Both the position numbers and the translations under genes were made by a program. The notes under the pieces are model-generated. The model saw only the letters and a program-made list of their open reading frames with translations, was not told where the DNA came from and did no database searches. Positions 1 to 8,089 of a stretch of 64,000 nt of DNA are shown here, piece after piece; positions within the stretch are counted from its first letter, which is position 1; each line of letters opens with the position of its first letter. The stretch is from an uncultured Lachnobacterium sp. (lineage in GTDB: Bacteria; Bacillota; Clostridia; Lachnospirales; Lachnospiraceae). Location of the stretch: contig CALAST010000108.1 in assembly GCA_937889225.1 (NCBI GenBank), forward strand, positions 6,393 through 70,392, in the 5' to 3' direction.

Positions 1-1513
1 CCTTAAACTCCATTATGATGGCATTTTTTTCTTTTTCTTTTGGAATTAACATTACATCATATCTTCCATATCCGCTTTCTCGATTCGATTTTAATAAATA
101 TTCATTTCGTAATTCTACTAATAGTCCTAATACAAAGCCATGATAAAAGCGTTCTGGTTGTGTTTTTTTCGATGGATTTTTTCCACTATCAAAGCTGCTG
201 ATGGTTTCTAATGCAACTTCATTCATGTAAATATTCATTTCTTTTAGATTTCCGGCTAATAAGGCTTTTACAAAGTCATTATAGGGTGTAATTGCACTTT
301 GAAACCAGCCTTTAAACATTCGGAAAAACATGGTTTTTGTTTCCTGATTGGTAATGCTTAGGTGATACCATGGTTCCATTTCTTCTCCAAGATAGTCCAC
401 TTTTTCTACTTTTAGATAACCACTTGCCATCAAAAGACTCCAAATCGCACTTTCATCCTGTTCTAATTGATTAAATACAATCTGTTCGTCAAAATTTACC
501 ACAATCTCTTGTCCTTGCAATAAGGTTTCCATCTGTTTTTTTACTTGTGTGGAAGCTGTACGGAGCAATTTACTGACTAGACCGTTTGAACTTGTATCGA
601 CCCAGTAAGCGTGATATTTCTTTTTATCCAAAAAACTTGTAATGGACCATGGATTATAGACACCTTTGGTTTCGCCAAAAACGAAACCATCATACCACTG
701 TTTGACCTTTTCTTTTTCTTGTGACAATTCAAAATTATCTAAGGATTGAAATACTTCGTCTTCGGTAAATCCAAAACAAGTGCTGTATTGATTTGAAGTT
801 GTAGTAACAACATTTAAATTATTCAAATCCGAAAACATGGATTCTTTGGATACTCTTGTAATTCCGGTCATAATGGCACGTTCTAAATAAGGATTTGTCT
901 TAAAGGTTGCGTTACACAAATTTCGCATAAATACGGTAAATTCGTCCCAATATCCGTACACATACGCTTCCTGCATAGGGGTATCATACTCATCTAATAA
1001 AATAATTGGTTTTTTGCCATAGTAGATGTTTAATAAGGCAGATAAATTTTTTAAAGCATCTTGTGCAGCTACATCACTCATTTCATAACTGACCTGTTGA
1101 TAGCGTAATTGCTCTCTTTTGGAAAGTTTTTCTTCTAGAAATTCGTAGTGCAAATATAAATCGACTAGAATGTTTTTCATTTTTTGAATGGCATCTTTTG
1201 CATTCGTTCCCTTTACATCTGCAAAACTTAAATATATGACGGGATAGGTTCCTTGCAAATTGCGATACTTTTCTTCTTGCCAAATGAAAAGTCCTTCAAA
1301 CAAGTCTCCTCTGTTTGCGTATTGATTTGAGAAAAAACAATGTAACATATCCATATTTAAGGTTTTTCCAAATCGTCTTGGACGGGTAATTAGTGTTACA
1401 TCATCACCTGATTCCCACCATTCTTTGATGAAATTTGTTTTATCGACATAAAAATAATCGTTTTTTCTTAATTTTTCAAATCCCTGTGTGCCAATACTGA
1501 TTACTTTTTGCAT
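1..1513 (-). CDS. AAA-ATPase-like / PD-(D/E)XK nuclease family protein (C-terminus beyond the window)
   Basis: About 504 codons read from an ATG at 1513, with a ribosome site just upstream, down to the left edge, where the frame is still open. The N-terminus carries the family hallmark FYVDKTNFIKEWW, a Walker A of the form RPRRFGKT and a Walker B LLDEYDTPM. Near the edge, GRYDVML followed by MEFK is the D...ExK core of a PD-(D/E)XK nuclease. This matches the AAA-ATPase_like plus PDDEXK_9 architecture, a large paralogous family in Clostridia and Bacteroidetes whose function is not established; a defence or mobile-element role is often suspected. It is closely related to the gene at 57472-59163, with long runs of near-identical motifs in the same order. 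Only the last residues of the nuclease domain are missing. Confidence 0.85.
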   Translation of the reverse strand, partial: MQKVISIGTQGFEKLRKNDYFYVDKTNFIKEWWESGDDVTLITRPRRFGKTLNMDMLHCFFSNQYANRGDLFEGLFIWQEEKYRNLQGTYPVIYLSFADVKGTNAKDAIQKMKNILVDLYLHYEFLEEKLSKREQLRYQQVSYEMSDVAAQDALKNLSALLNIYYGKKPIILLDEYDTPMQEAYVYGYWDEFTVFMRNLCNATFKTNPYLERAIMTGITRVSKESMFSDLNNLNVVTTTSNQYSTCFGFTEDEVFQSLDNFELSQEKEKVKQWYDGFVFGETKGVYNPWSITSFLDKKKYHAYWVDTSSNGLVSKLLRTASTQVKKQMETLLQGQEIVVNFDEQIVFNQLEQDESAIWSLLMASGYLKVEKVDYLGEEMEPWYHLSITNQETKTMFFRMFKGWFQSAITPYNDFVKALLAGNLKEMNIYMNEVALETISSFDSGKNPSKKTQPERFYHGFVLGLLVELRNEYLLKSNRESGYGRYDVMLIPKEKEKNAIIMEFK

Positions 1514-1591
1514 ATTTCACCTGCTTTCATCTATTTTTTATAAGCTACTCCAATACATCTGATTTGTGATGGAAAATTCTTGATTTATTTG

Positions 1592-2092
1592 TTATTCTAA
1601 ATATTCGGGATATAATTTAACAAACTGCTCATTTGCTTTCAACATTTGTTCATAATATAATGGACTTAATTTTCGCATTGTTGGTATAAAAACATCATAA
1701 TAACCACTTGAGGAACAAAATTGTTTCATATATTCCATCAATCTATATGCCTCAGAGTTCTTATACATTTCATATTCTAAATTTTCAATAGGCTCTCCTG
1801 CTTCTACTCTTTTTAGAAGGTCTTGTTTTAATTTTTCTTGTTCTAATTCTAATGTTCTTTGATATAGGATACCTTTTAATTCCTTCTGATTTTTATAGAC
1901 TTTTTTAATTTCACTAATACTTAATCCCAGTTTTCGATACAAAACGATTTGTTTTAATACTTTCACATCCCGTTCTGAAAAATCCATATATCCGTTTTCT
2001 AAAACATTTGGAATGATGCACTCCTGTTCCACATAATATCGGACTGCTTTTTTTGTTATGTTACAGCTCTTTGCAACTTCATTTATTAACAC
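1592..2092 (-). CDS. MerR-family transcriptional regulator
   Basis: A 166-residue regulator with an N-terminal MerR winged helix (residues 1-70: INEVAKSCNITKKAVRYYVEQ-type recognition helix and the GLSISEIKKV hinge), then a helical segment and an effector region with no recognisable ligand motif. I chose the GTG at 2092 over an upstream in-frame ATG at 2116. GGAGG sits 8 bases before the GTG, and the ATG at 2116 overlaps the -10 box of the gene's own promoter. The promoter has a 19-bp spacer, the signature of MerR-controlled promoters, so autoregulation is likely. No obvious target gene is divergent from it: the next gene upstream is over 500 bases away. The ligand is unknown. Confidence 0.85.
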   Translation of the reverse strand: MLINEVAKSCNITKKAVRYYVEQECIIPNVLENGYMDFSERDVKVLKQIVLYRKLGLSISEIKKVYKNQKELKGILYQRTLELEQEKLKQDLLKRVEAGEPIENLEYEMYKNSEAYRLMEYMKQFCSSSGYYDVFIPTMRKLSPLYYEQMLKANEQFVKLYPEYLE

Positions 2093-2111
2093 ACTAATCA
2101 CCTCCAATATC

Positions 2112-2142
2112 ATCATAAACCAATCCGTGAGGGAACAGTCAA
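2112..2142 (-). promoter_or_regulatory. MerR-type promoter with 19-bp spacer
   Basis: On the minus strand TTGACT (2142-2137) is separated by exactly 19 bases from TATGAT (2117-2112). The spacer holds GTTCCCTCACGGATTGG, an imperfect dyad of the kind bound by MerR regulators, which realign over-long 19-20 bp spacers. Transcription would start near 2105, just ahead of the GGAGG and GTG of the MerR gene. Confidence 0.7.
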
Positions 2143-2666
2143 GCGTTCTCTCAAAAATTTTTATTTTTTAAAAAGATACTGTTGGCAAAAAGAATTGTCT
2201 TCCTATTGTATTTTTCTATCCTATCAATATCTTTTTCCCTTCAAATGCAAATCCATATCATACGTTCCTCCCAAACTATGTTCTTTGGGTTTCCTATTTT
2301 TCTCGCTATTTCTTATAGTATATCCAATTCTTTCTTTCTTTGCAAAAACTTTCTTTATCATGGATAATGTATCCTCATATTTTCTTGGGCTTATTTCTTA
2401 TACGTATTCAGCTTTCTTAAAAATTCTTTATAATTAACTCTTTTCTTGATTTAACTTAGTACTTTGTCTTTAAAGTGGGGAACATTCTTCATCTTTCCTT
2501 TATTCCCCTTATAAAAAATAGAGCTTCTATCATACTTTAGTAGTATTTTTATAAATAAAATGTAAAAATTATAAAGTCAAGTGGATATTTACAAGAAAAC
2601 TTTTTTTAAAAATAATGTAACGAAACATCACATTTCTTTCACTAATACTATGAAAGGAGGAACAAC
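2143..2666. other. Gene-free region between merR-like and sigma-factor genes
   Basis: Very T-rich on the plus strand. Short open frames here (2182-2437) have no ribosome sites and low-complexity hydrophobic translations, so I do not call them. A possible ECF-type -35 box (GAAAC at 2622) lies about 45 bases before the sigma gene, but I cannot define a convincing -10. Nothing else is supported. Confidence 0.4.
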
Positions 2667-3170
2667 ATGAACGCATTGCTAGTAGAATTATTCGACCACT
2701 ACTATAAAGACATTTATATATACTTATACAGTCTGTGCCATGATGCTTCCCTTTCGGAAGATTTAACGTCAGAAGTTTTTTTAGAGGTTGTAAAGTCCAT
2801 AGCTACTTTCCGTGGTGAGTCGAATATCAAGACATGGTTATTTTCGATTGCTCGACATAAATGGTATGCATATCTTCGCAATAAAACACATCAAATACAA
2901 ACGGAAAGTATACACGACTTGTATGACTCTAACTTTGTTGGCATTCCGCATTCTGCATTTCTCAACGATTTAGAACAAGTGATTCAATCACTGCTTGAGT
3001 CAGAATCAGAACTAACCCGAAAAGTATTTCAAATGCGTTTGGAAGGATATTCCTATTTTGAGATTGCAGCTAAATACAATCTATCCGAAAACTCTGCACG
3101 AGTGATTTTCTTTCGAGCTAAAACAAAAATCAAAAAATATTTAGAGAAGGAGGGATTTTACCATGAATAA
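2667..3170 (+). CDS. ECF-type RNA polymerase sigma factor
   Basis: A 167-residue sigma-70 family protein with only the sigma2 and sigma4 regions. Region 2 spans about residues 8-75 (FDHYYKDIYIYLY, EDLTSEVFLEV, FRGESNIKTWLFSIARH). Region 4 spans about 110-160, with the helix-turn-helix GYSYFEIAAKYNLSENSARV followed by the basic helix FFRAKTKIKKYL. GAAAGGAGG lies seven bases before the ATG. The gene overlaps the following anti-sigma gene by eight bases, indicating translational coupling. It should direct polymerase to a small regulon, probably including its own operon; the inducing signal cannot be read from the sequence. Confidence 0.93.
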   Translation: MNALLVELFDHYYKDIYIYLYSLCHDASLSEDLTSEVFLEVVKSIATFRGESNIKTWLFSIARHKWYAYLRNKTHQIQTESIHDLYDSNFVGIPHSAFLNDLEQVIQSLLESESELTRKVFQMRLEGYSYFEIAAKYNLSENSARVIFFRAKTKIKKYLEKEGFYHE

Positions 3171-3678
3171 AATAACTTGTGATATGTGTATGGATTTGAT
3201 GCCGTTAGTACAGGATGGTGTTGCAAGTGCAGACAGTATTTCTGCTGTTGAACAACATATAAAAAACTGTCCGGAATGTAACTCTCTATTTGAGGGTCAA
3301 ATACCCATTCCCTCCGATCGTAGTCAGATTATGAAGAAAATCCAGCGAAAAACCCACATTTTTATGGGAATGGTATTAATGTTTGGTATCTTCTTTGGTT
3401 TGAGTTTGACAGCTAGTAGCGAACTGTTTCTGAACTGTTTTATCATGCCGATTATCGGTTGCATAGGCTACTATCTGTTTCGATGGAAATCGCTCTATAT
3501 TACACCGTGTATACTTTTCGTTACACATTTTGTCATTAACACCTTTGGCTTAATTCGCGGAACAGAGCATTTGAATATTACATCGCTTTTGATGTGGTCG
3601 GCTATCTATTCATTTTTCGCTATTATTGGAATTATTATTGTTGGTTTGCTTCATTTTGCATTCCGAAAGGAGGATTAA
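3163..3678 (+). CDS. Membrane anti-sigma factor with zinc-finger (zf-HC2) domain
   Basis: A 171-residue protein. Its N-terminal CDMCMDLMPLVQDG and HIKNCPECN form the HxxxCxxC zinc-binding anti-sigma (ZAS) fold of about 45 residues that holds an ECF sigma factor inactive. Three to four hydrophobic segments follow (roughly residues 65-95, 100-125 and 140-165), so it sits in the cytoplasmic membrane with the zinc domain inside. It overlaps the sigma gene upstream by eight bases and ends one base before the start codon of the next gene, so the three form one operon. Release of the sigma factor probably follows a membrane or envelope signal. Confidence 0.9.
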   Translation: MNKITCDMCMDLMPLVQDGVASADSISAVEQHIKNCPECNSLFEGQIPIPSDRSQIMKKIQRKTHIFMGMVLMFGIFFGLSLTASSELFLNCFIMPIIGCIGYYLFRWKSLYITPCILFVTHFVINTFGLIRGTEHLNITSLLMWSAIYSFFAIIGIIIVGLLHFAFRKED

Positions 3679-3679
3679 C

Positions 3680-4531
3680 ATGAAAAAGAAGTATTTAAAA
3701 GTAATGGCATTCATAGTTGCTTTCATACTCCTCGTTGGAGTTGGTTGGCTTGCAAATGCTCTGAACGGGAATCCCGTTTCCAAAATGCTTGCCACAAATA
3801 CAGCTAAAAAGTATCTTGCTAAACACTATGCGGACACAGATTATTATATTGAGCGAATCAATTACAACTTTAAAGACGGAAATTATCATGCATTTATCAA
3901 GTCTCCGACAAGTATGGATACAGAATTTTCATTGTATCTTACAATGCTTGGAGAACTTCGTTCGGACACCTACGAGGATGTTCTTAACGGATTTAATACA
4001 GCCCGTAGAGTAGAACAAGAATACCGAGAGCTTACGGATACTCTATTTGAAAATCCGTCCTTTCCATACACTTGTTCCATTGGCTTTGGCACATTAGAAA
4101 TCTATCCGGAAGAAGTAATTGGCAATCCAAATATTGATGATGTTCCTTCCTATGCCATCAACCAAAACGAACTTGTACTTGATAAAATTTACGATATTAA
4201 AGAATTAGGAAAGCAGGCAGGACATTTAATTCTTTATGTGGAAAGTGATAACGTAACCATAGAGAATACTGCGAAAATCATGTTAGATATAAAAGCTCAA
4301 TTTGATAATGCAGGTATTCCTTTTACAGCTATGGATTTTACATTACAATTTCCAAAACCGGAAGAAGGACGACGTCCTGAAGGAGAAGTTAACGTAGCTG
4401 ATTTCCCTTATAACGAAATCTATGAGCTGGGAATGGTTGATAGAGTTCGTGAAGCAGACAACGCTCTAAAAGCATACTATGCAGAACTGGATACAAAAGA
4501 AAAAGAACAAGAACAAGTAATAAACGAATAA
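3680..4531 (+). CDS. Membrane-anchored extracytoplasmic protein of the sigma/anti-sigma operon (YfjL-like?)
   Basis: A 283-residue protein starting at the ATG preceded by AAAGGAGG; an in-frame ATG upstream at 3626 lies inside the anti-sigma gene and has no ribosome site. A single N-terminal hydrophobic segment (about residues 7-27) after MKKKYLK acts as a signal anchor, and the remaining 250 residues are predicted outside the cell. The segment following the anchor (NGNPVSKMLATNTAKKYL) resembles YfjL-like proteins of Bacillus as I remember them, but I am not sure. It is the third gene of an ECF operon and may be a sensor or effector of the same stress. No enzymatic motif is visible. Confidence 0.75.
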   Translation: MKKKYLKVMAFIVAFILLVGVGWLANALNGNPVSKMLATNTAKKYLAKHYADTDYYIERINYNFKDGNYHAFIKSPTSMDTEFSLYLTMLGELRSDTYEDVLNGFNTARRVEQEYRELTDTLFENPSFPYTCSIGFGTLEIYPEEVIGNPNIDDVPSYAINQNELVLDKIYDIKELGKQAGHLILYVESDNVTIENTAKIMLDIKAQFDNAGIPFTAMDFTLQFPKPEEGRRPEGEVNVADFPYNEIYELGMVDRVREADNALKAYYAELDTKEKEQEQVINE

Positions 4532-4566
4532 TTAGAAAAATTTCTTCAAATGAACTAAGCTAAAAG

Positions 4567-4596
4567 AAAACGGCATAAGCGAAATTATGCCGTTTT
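4567..4596 (+). terminator. Rho-independent terminator of the sigma operon
   Basis: Perfect 12-bp hairpin: AAAACGGCATAA, six-base loop, TTATGCCGTTTT, located 35 bases after the stop codon at 4531. The A/T ends let it work in both directions, so it could also end minus-strand transcription from the remnant at 4628. Confidence 0.85.
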
Positions 4597-4627
4597 CGAA
4601 AAGTATTTCCCTGTTTCATGACAACGA

Positions 4628-4822
4628 TTAGCCCTGTTTTACAGAATCATTCTTACAGAAATATGGCTCAAATTCTTCAACCGGAGTCTTAACATTTAGT
4701 TCATAGTCTGACAAGAAGATGGAAGTAAGCTGGTTCACAGCCTCGCCTTCCAAACGAATACCCACATCTGATTTTCTATAGTTTTTCCAATAAGAGCTTT
4801 TTGTGAGCACACGCAGTAGCAT
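4628..4822 (-). pseudogene. Remnant of a cardiolipin-synthase-like phospholipase D gene
   Basis: A 64-codon fragment. Its core YRKSDVGIRLEGEAVNQL followed by TSIFLSDYE strongly resembles the inter-HKD segment of bacterial cardiolipin synthases (the usual form is WRDTxxxIEGPAVxxLxxxFLxDW). Neither of the two HxKxxxxD catalytic motifs is present, and the family is normally about 480-520 residues, so it cannot be active. There is no ribosome site before the ATG. The upstream 330 bases hold no further recognisable homology, so this looks like a deletion remnant. The assignment rests on my recall of family motifs. Confidence 0.5.
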
Positions 4823-5096
4823 GAAATTAACTCAATATATTTATAAGCTATTTTACAACTTTTTATATGTTTTTCATTGATCAACAAACTTGCAAAACGC
4901 ATTTCTTTCCAATTTCCTTTGTGAAGTAAAATGGTTCGTAAATGGTATTTATATTATTTATACTATGACATTATTGACTTCCAAGTAATATAAATAATAT
5001 GCATTCGATAAGATATTGTTATAAAAACAAAAAATAGATATAGAAATCATTTATGGGTATTATCATAAAAATCTATCAAATATAGTTTTAAAAGAA
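4823..5096. other. AT-rich gene-free stretch
   Basis: No open frame with a ribosome site, and no convincing promoter or repeat. Several short AT-rich partial palindromes (for example ATATAAATAATAT-like around 4950-5000) are too degenerate to interpret. Confidence 0.4.
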
Positions 5097-5138
5097 AAAT
5101 AGACAGCTCTATGAATTTATCATAAATACTGCCTATTT
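5097..5138 (-). terminator. Rho-independent terminator after hisIE
   Basis: Read on the minus strand: AAATAGGCAG, a loop of about 22 bases, then CTGTCTATTT (10-bp stem with one G-T pair) followed by a T-rich run. It lies about 20 bases past the hisIE stop codon. Confidence 0.65.
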
Positions 5139-5156
5139 CATCTACGATTCTATTTT

Positions 5157-6440
5157 CTACCTCTGCGAAAGCTCATTCGTCACGTCTTCCCATGTAATGC
5201 CTTTCTCTACCATAAGCACCATCGTATAATACAGAAAATCCGAAATCTCATAACGCATCATTTCCGATTCTCCGCCTTTTGCTGCAACGACAATTCCTGT
5301 ACATTCTTCCCCCAGCTTCATTAATATCTTATCCAATCCCTGACTAAATAGGAAGTTCGTGTAAGAACCATCTTTTGGATGTATTTTTCTGTCTTTTACT
5401 ACTTCATATACTGTCTCTAAAATTCGCTGTGGATTTTTATCATTATATTCTTTTTGAACAATATTATTGACAAAACTACCAAATGAGCCACTTTTTCCAT
5501 CTGCACCAACTTGAGAGACTTTTGCCAAAATGGTATCACAGTCCCTATCTGCTGTTAAAGACTTTACATACTGAATAACTCCACCTTCCATCCCATTTGT
5601 GATAAGTTCTTTACGGCTTCTGGAATAATATGTCATTTTTCCAATGTTTAATGTTGTGCGAAATGCATCTTCATTCATATATGCCATCATCAGAACTTCA
5701 TTTGTGCGGTAGTCCTGTGCAATAACCGGAACTAAGCCATCTGCATCCGGCTTTAAGTCAGACCACTTTAATGCCGGAGCAAAATTGTCCATAACGATGC
5801 CATCCTCGGACAGTCGTGATTTTAAGTGCATAATATCCATTTTCGGGTCATTGATAAATCTTCCCGTAATTCCACGAATATAATCACGGCTTAAATAAGA
5901 TAGCATTGTGTCATAGTCAAATTCTTCCATCATAACCACATATGGTACTGTCGTTAGGTTTTCAATCGCATCTAAAATATTTGGATTTAAAATATAAAGC
6001 TCATGGAATAAATCTTCAATTGATTTCTTCTTTTTGAATACAAAATCCACATTATGAACAGATGCTAAAATACGCTCTTTTCCAAAACGTTGGCTCGCTT
6101 CTTCCGCAAGACCAATACTGATAGGCTTTGCCGCATTAAACATAACCTGGTCACATCCTGCATAAAGCAATTTCTTTACGTCTTCAATACGGTTAATATT
6201 GCCTCCTGCACATGTTTTAATTTCCAAATTGCGATTTATGCTTCGAATCGTATTTATATTCAATTCATGTTCATCATCATTTGTCGATAAATCGAAAATA
6301 ATAATTTTATCAACTCCACTATCATTATATAAACGACATAATTGATAAATATCGTATTCTGTTTCCGTCAAGTCTTTTTTGGACTTCACAGACTTCCCAT
6401 TTTTCAGATACAAAGTTGCTACAATATTCTTGGTATCCAT
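5157..6440 (-). CDS. hisIE: HisIE-like protein with HisF/HisA-like N-terminal domain (altered metal sites)
   Basis: A 427-residue, three-part protein. Residues 1-210 resemble the HisA/HisF TIM barrel (VDKIIIFDLS, CAGGNINRIEDVKKLLYAGCDQVMFN, FGKERILASV). Residues 218-325 match HisI, phosphoribosyl-AMP cyclohydrolase (GLVPVIAQDYRTNEVLMMAYMN, TYYSRSRKELITNG). Residues 330-425 match HisE, phosphoribosyl-ATP pyrophosphatase. Normally HisE and HisI carry out steps 2 and 3 of histidine synthesis. Here the usual HisI zinc segment ACHTGxxSCF reads ADGKSGSFGSF, losing both cysteines and the histidine, and the HisE metal motif EExxE reads EECTG. The DxDxD aspartates (DRDCD) and ExxD (EISD) are kept. No other his gene is nearby; recU lies 20 bases upstream. 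It may be a divergent active enzyme or a paralogue with another task. Confidence 0.8.
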   Translation of the reverse strand: MDTKNIVATLYLKNGKSVKSKKDLTETEYDIYQLCRLYNDSGVDKIIIFDLSTNDDEHELNINTIRSINRNLEIKTCAGGNINRIEDVKKLLYAGCDQVMFNAAKPISIGLAEEASQRFGKERILASVHNVDFVFKKKKSIEDLFHELYILNPNILDAIENLTTVPYVVMMEEFDYDTMLSYLSRDYIRGITGRFINDPKMDIMHLKSRLSEDGIVMDNFAPALKWSDLKPDADGLVPVIAQDYRTNEVLMMAYMNEDAFRTTLNIGKMTYYSRSRKELITNGMEGGVIQYVKSLTADRDCDTILAKVSQVGADGKSGSFGSFVNNIVQKEYNDKNPQRILETVYEVVKDRKIHPKDGSYTNFLFSQGLDKILMKLGEECTGIVVAAKGGESEMMRYEISDFLYYTMVLMVEKGITWEDVTNELSQR

Positions 6441-6460
6441 TTAATCCTTCCTCCTTTTAT

Positions 6461-7000
6461 TTATTCCGTATCCCGAAGCTCCAAATCTCTTTGCAACGCA
6501 TCCAGATACGGGATAAACACCCCTTGTTTTTCATTAATAAAAAATGCATCGGTTAATTCTTCATAACGAAAACTTTTTCTTCCACCCTCTTGTGCTCTCA
6601 TCCAAAACCGGTATAGTTCACAAAAACGCAAATAATAAAAGGTATTGCGATGGGTGTAGGAAATTAAAATAAATGCCACACCATCCTGCTTCTCAAAATT
6701 TTTCATAAATTCCACCTGATGCTCATGAATATTTGCAAGCGGAAATGTATCAGTATGACATTCTTTGGCATCAAAACAAACGGGAACACCCTGCACTACA
6801 CCAATATAGTCTACCGTACTTTTTTGGTCAAAATAGGCCAATGTAATATGTCTGGTGGCTTTATCGATTGCAATTGGAGTGATAGGTGTTGGAATCTTTT
6901 GCATCAATGCCAATTGATTCTCTAAATATTTTTCATTCGTTCGGTTAATCAGTTCTTCCAATGTAGAACCTCTCAATCCTCTCGAATTCCATGTTGCCAT
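6461..7000 (-). CDS. recU: Holliday junction resolvase RecU
   Basis: A 179-residue protein matching RecU of Firmicutes, the PD-(D/E)XK endonuclease that cleaves Holliday junctions during recombination repair and chromosome segregation. Visible family features: WNSRGLRGSTLEELINRTNEKY at the start, KSTVDYIGVVQGVPVCFDAKE carrying the catalytic D...D-x-KE core (about residues 77-96), and the HEHQVEFMKNFEKQDGVAFILI segment that follows it in the family. The length is close to the usual 170-200. In many Firmicutes recU sits beside a penicillin-binding-protein gene; here it is followed 20 bases later by hisIE, so the two are probably co-transcribed. Confidence 0.93.
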   Translation of the reverse strand: MATWNSRGLRGSTLEELINRTNEKYLENQLALMQKIPTPITPIAIDKATRHITLAYFDQKSTVDYIGVVQGVPVCFDAKECHTDTFPLANIHEHQVEFMKNFEKQDGVAFILISYTHRNTFYYLRFCELYRFWMRAQEGGRKSFRYEELTDAFFINEKQGVFIPYLDALQRDLELRDTE

Positions 7001-7107
7001 GTTTTTTCCTCGTTTCTATAGATATTTTACATTATAAAAACTAATGTTCACATAAAAAGACCTATAAAAAATAGAATAGAAACTTAATAAGTCTATTGTT
7101 AAACACT

Positions 7108-8067
7108 TTAATTTTTTTCAAAAATAGCTGAAAAGAGTTTCGGTGGTTCTGCCACAATTACTTTTCCGTCTGGAAATTCCAGTCGATAGGCATGAAGTAA
7201 CTGATGATTTACACTATATTTATTATAATACATTTTATTGAATTGTTCATCCCCATATTTCATATCTCCTACAATTGGATAACCAATCGAAGATAAATGC
7301 AAACGAATCTGATGTGTTTTTCCGGTTACCAAATGAATTTCCGCTAATGTTACACCATTGAAACATTTCAAAGGCTTTACACCTGTTTCTATATAGTCTG
7401 CACCTTCTGTTTCGTTTTCAAAAAAAGTTACTTTATTATTTTTTTCATCTTTTTTCAAATACCCTTTTAGCTGAAATTCCGTTTTTAATTCGCCTTTTAC
7501 AATTGTACGATAATACTTTTGTAATGTATGGCTTCGAACCTGTTCGCTCAATGTTTGAAGTGCCTCTAACGTTTTTCCAAATAAGAGCAATCCCGTCGTA
7601 TTTCTATCTAAACGGTTTACAATCGATGGGCGAAACGTTTGAAATTGTTCAAAGGATAACTCTCCATTTTGTATCATATATCCAAGCAGATATTCATTTG
7701 CAGACAAGTCTTTGTCTGATGCTTTCTGAGAAAGCATATTGTAAGGCTTGTCTGCTACTATCATTTCTGCATCTTCATAGACAATTTTTAACCCTTTTAA
7801 CTTGAGATTTTTTAAAACATCAAACTCTTGTTTGAGCACTTCTAAATCTGCATGAAATTTTTCAAACGTTTCATCACTCAAATAAATTTGAATCCCATCA
7901 CCTGCTGCCAGTTTTTCATTTCCGGAAGCCTTTTTTTGATTGAGAACGATGTTTTTCTTTCGCATCATTTTATATAAAAAACTTGTAGTAGCATTTGGCA
8001 GCAATTTTTTCAGATATTTGTCAAAACGTTGATTTTCTTCGTTTTTTTGTATAATAAATTCCTTCAT
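7108..8067 (-). CDS. RluA-family pseudouridine synthase (RluC/RluD type)
   Basis: A 319-residue protein. An N-terminal S4 RNA-binding domain (about residues 10-75: RFDKYLKKLLPNATTSFLYKMMRKKNI) precedes the catalytic domain, which begins near residue 95 (LKIVYEDAEMIVADKPYNML). The signature SIVNRLDRNTTGLLLF holds the catalytic aspartate of the HRLDxxTSG motif, although the usual histidine is replaced by asparagine (VNRLD). GKTHQIRLHL and GDMKYG are typical of the family. It isomerises uridines in large-subunit rRNA, but the exact position cannot be read from the sequence. It lies 22 bases after the YgiQ-type gene, probably in the same operon. Confidence 0.9.
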   Translation of the reverse strand: MKEFIIQKNEENQRFDKYLKKLLPNATTSFLYKMMRKKNIVLNQKKASGNEKLAAGDGIQIYLSDETFEKFHADLEVLKQEFDVLKNLKLKGLKIVYEDAEMIVADKPYNMLSQKASDKDLSANEYLLGYMIQNGELSFEQFQTFRPSIVNRLDRNTTGLLLFGKTLEALQTLSEQVRSHTLQKYYRTIVKGELKTEFQLKGYLKKDEKNNKVTFFENETEGADYIETGVKPLKCFNGVTLAEIHLVTGKTHQIRLHLSSIGYPIVGDMKYGDEQFNKMYYNKYSVNHQLLHAYRLEFPDGKVIVAEPPKLFSAIFEKN

Positions 8068-8089
8068 TTTTTATTCTTTCTTTTTTCGG

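Noticed and set aside
2182..2437. Two overlapping short plus-strand hydrophobic frames upstream of the sigma factor gene
   Set aside because: No ribosome site, low-complexity Phe/Ser/Leu composition expected from T-rich spacer DNA, and mutually overlapping frames.
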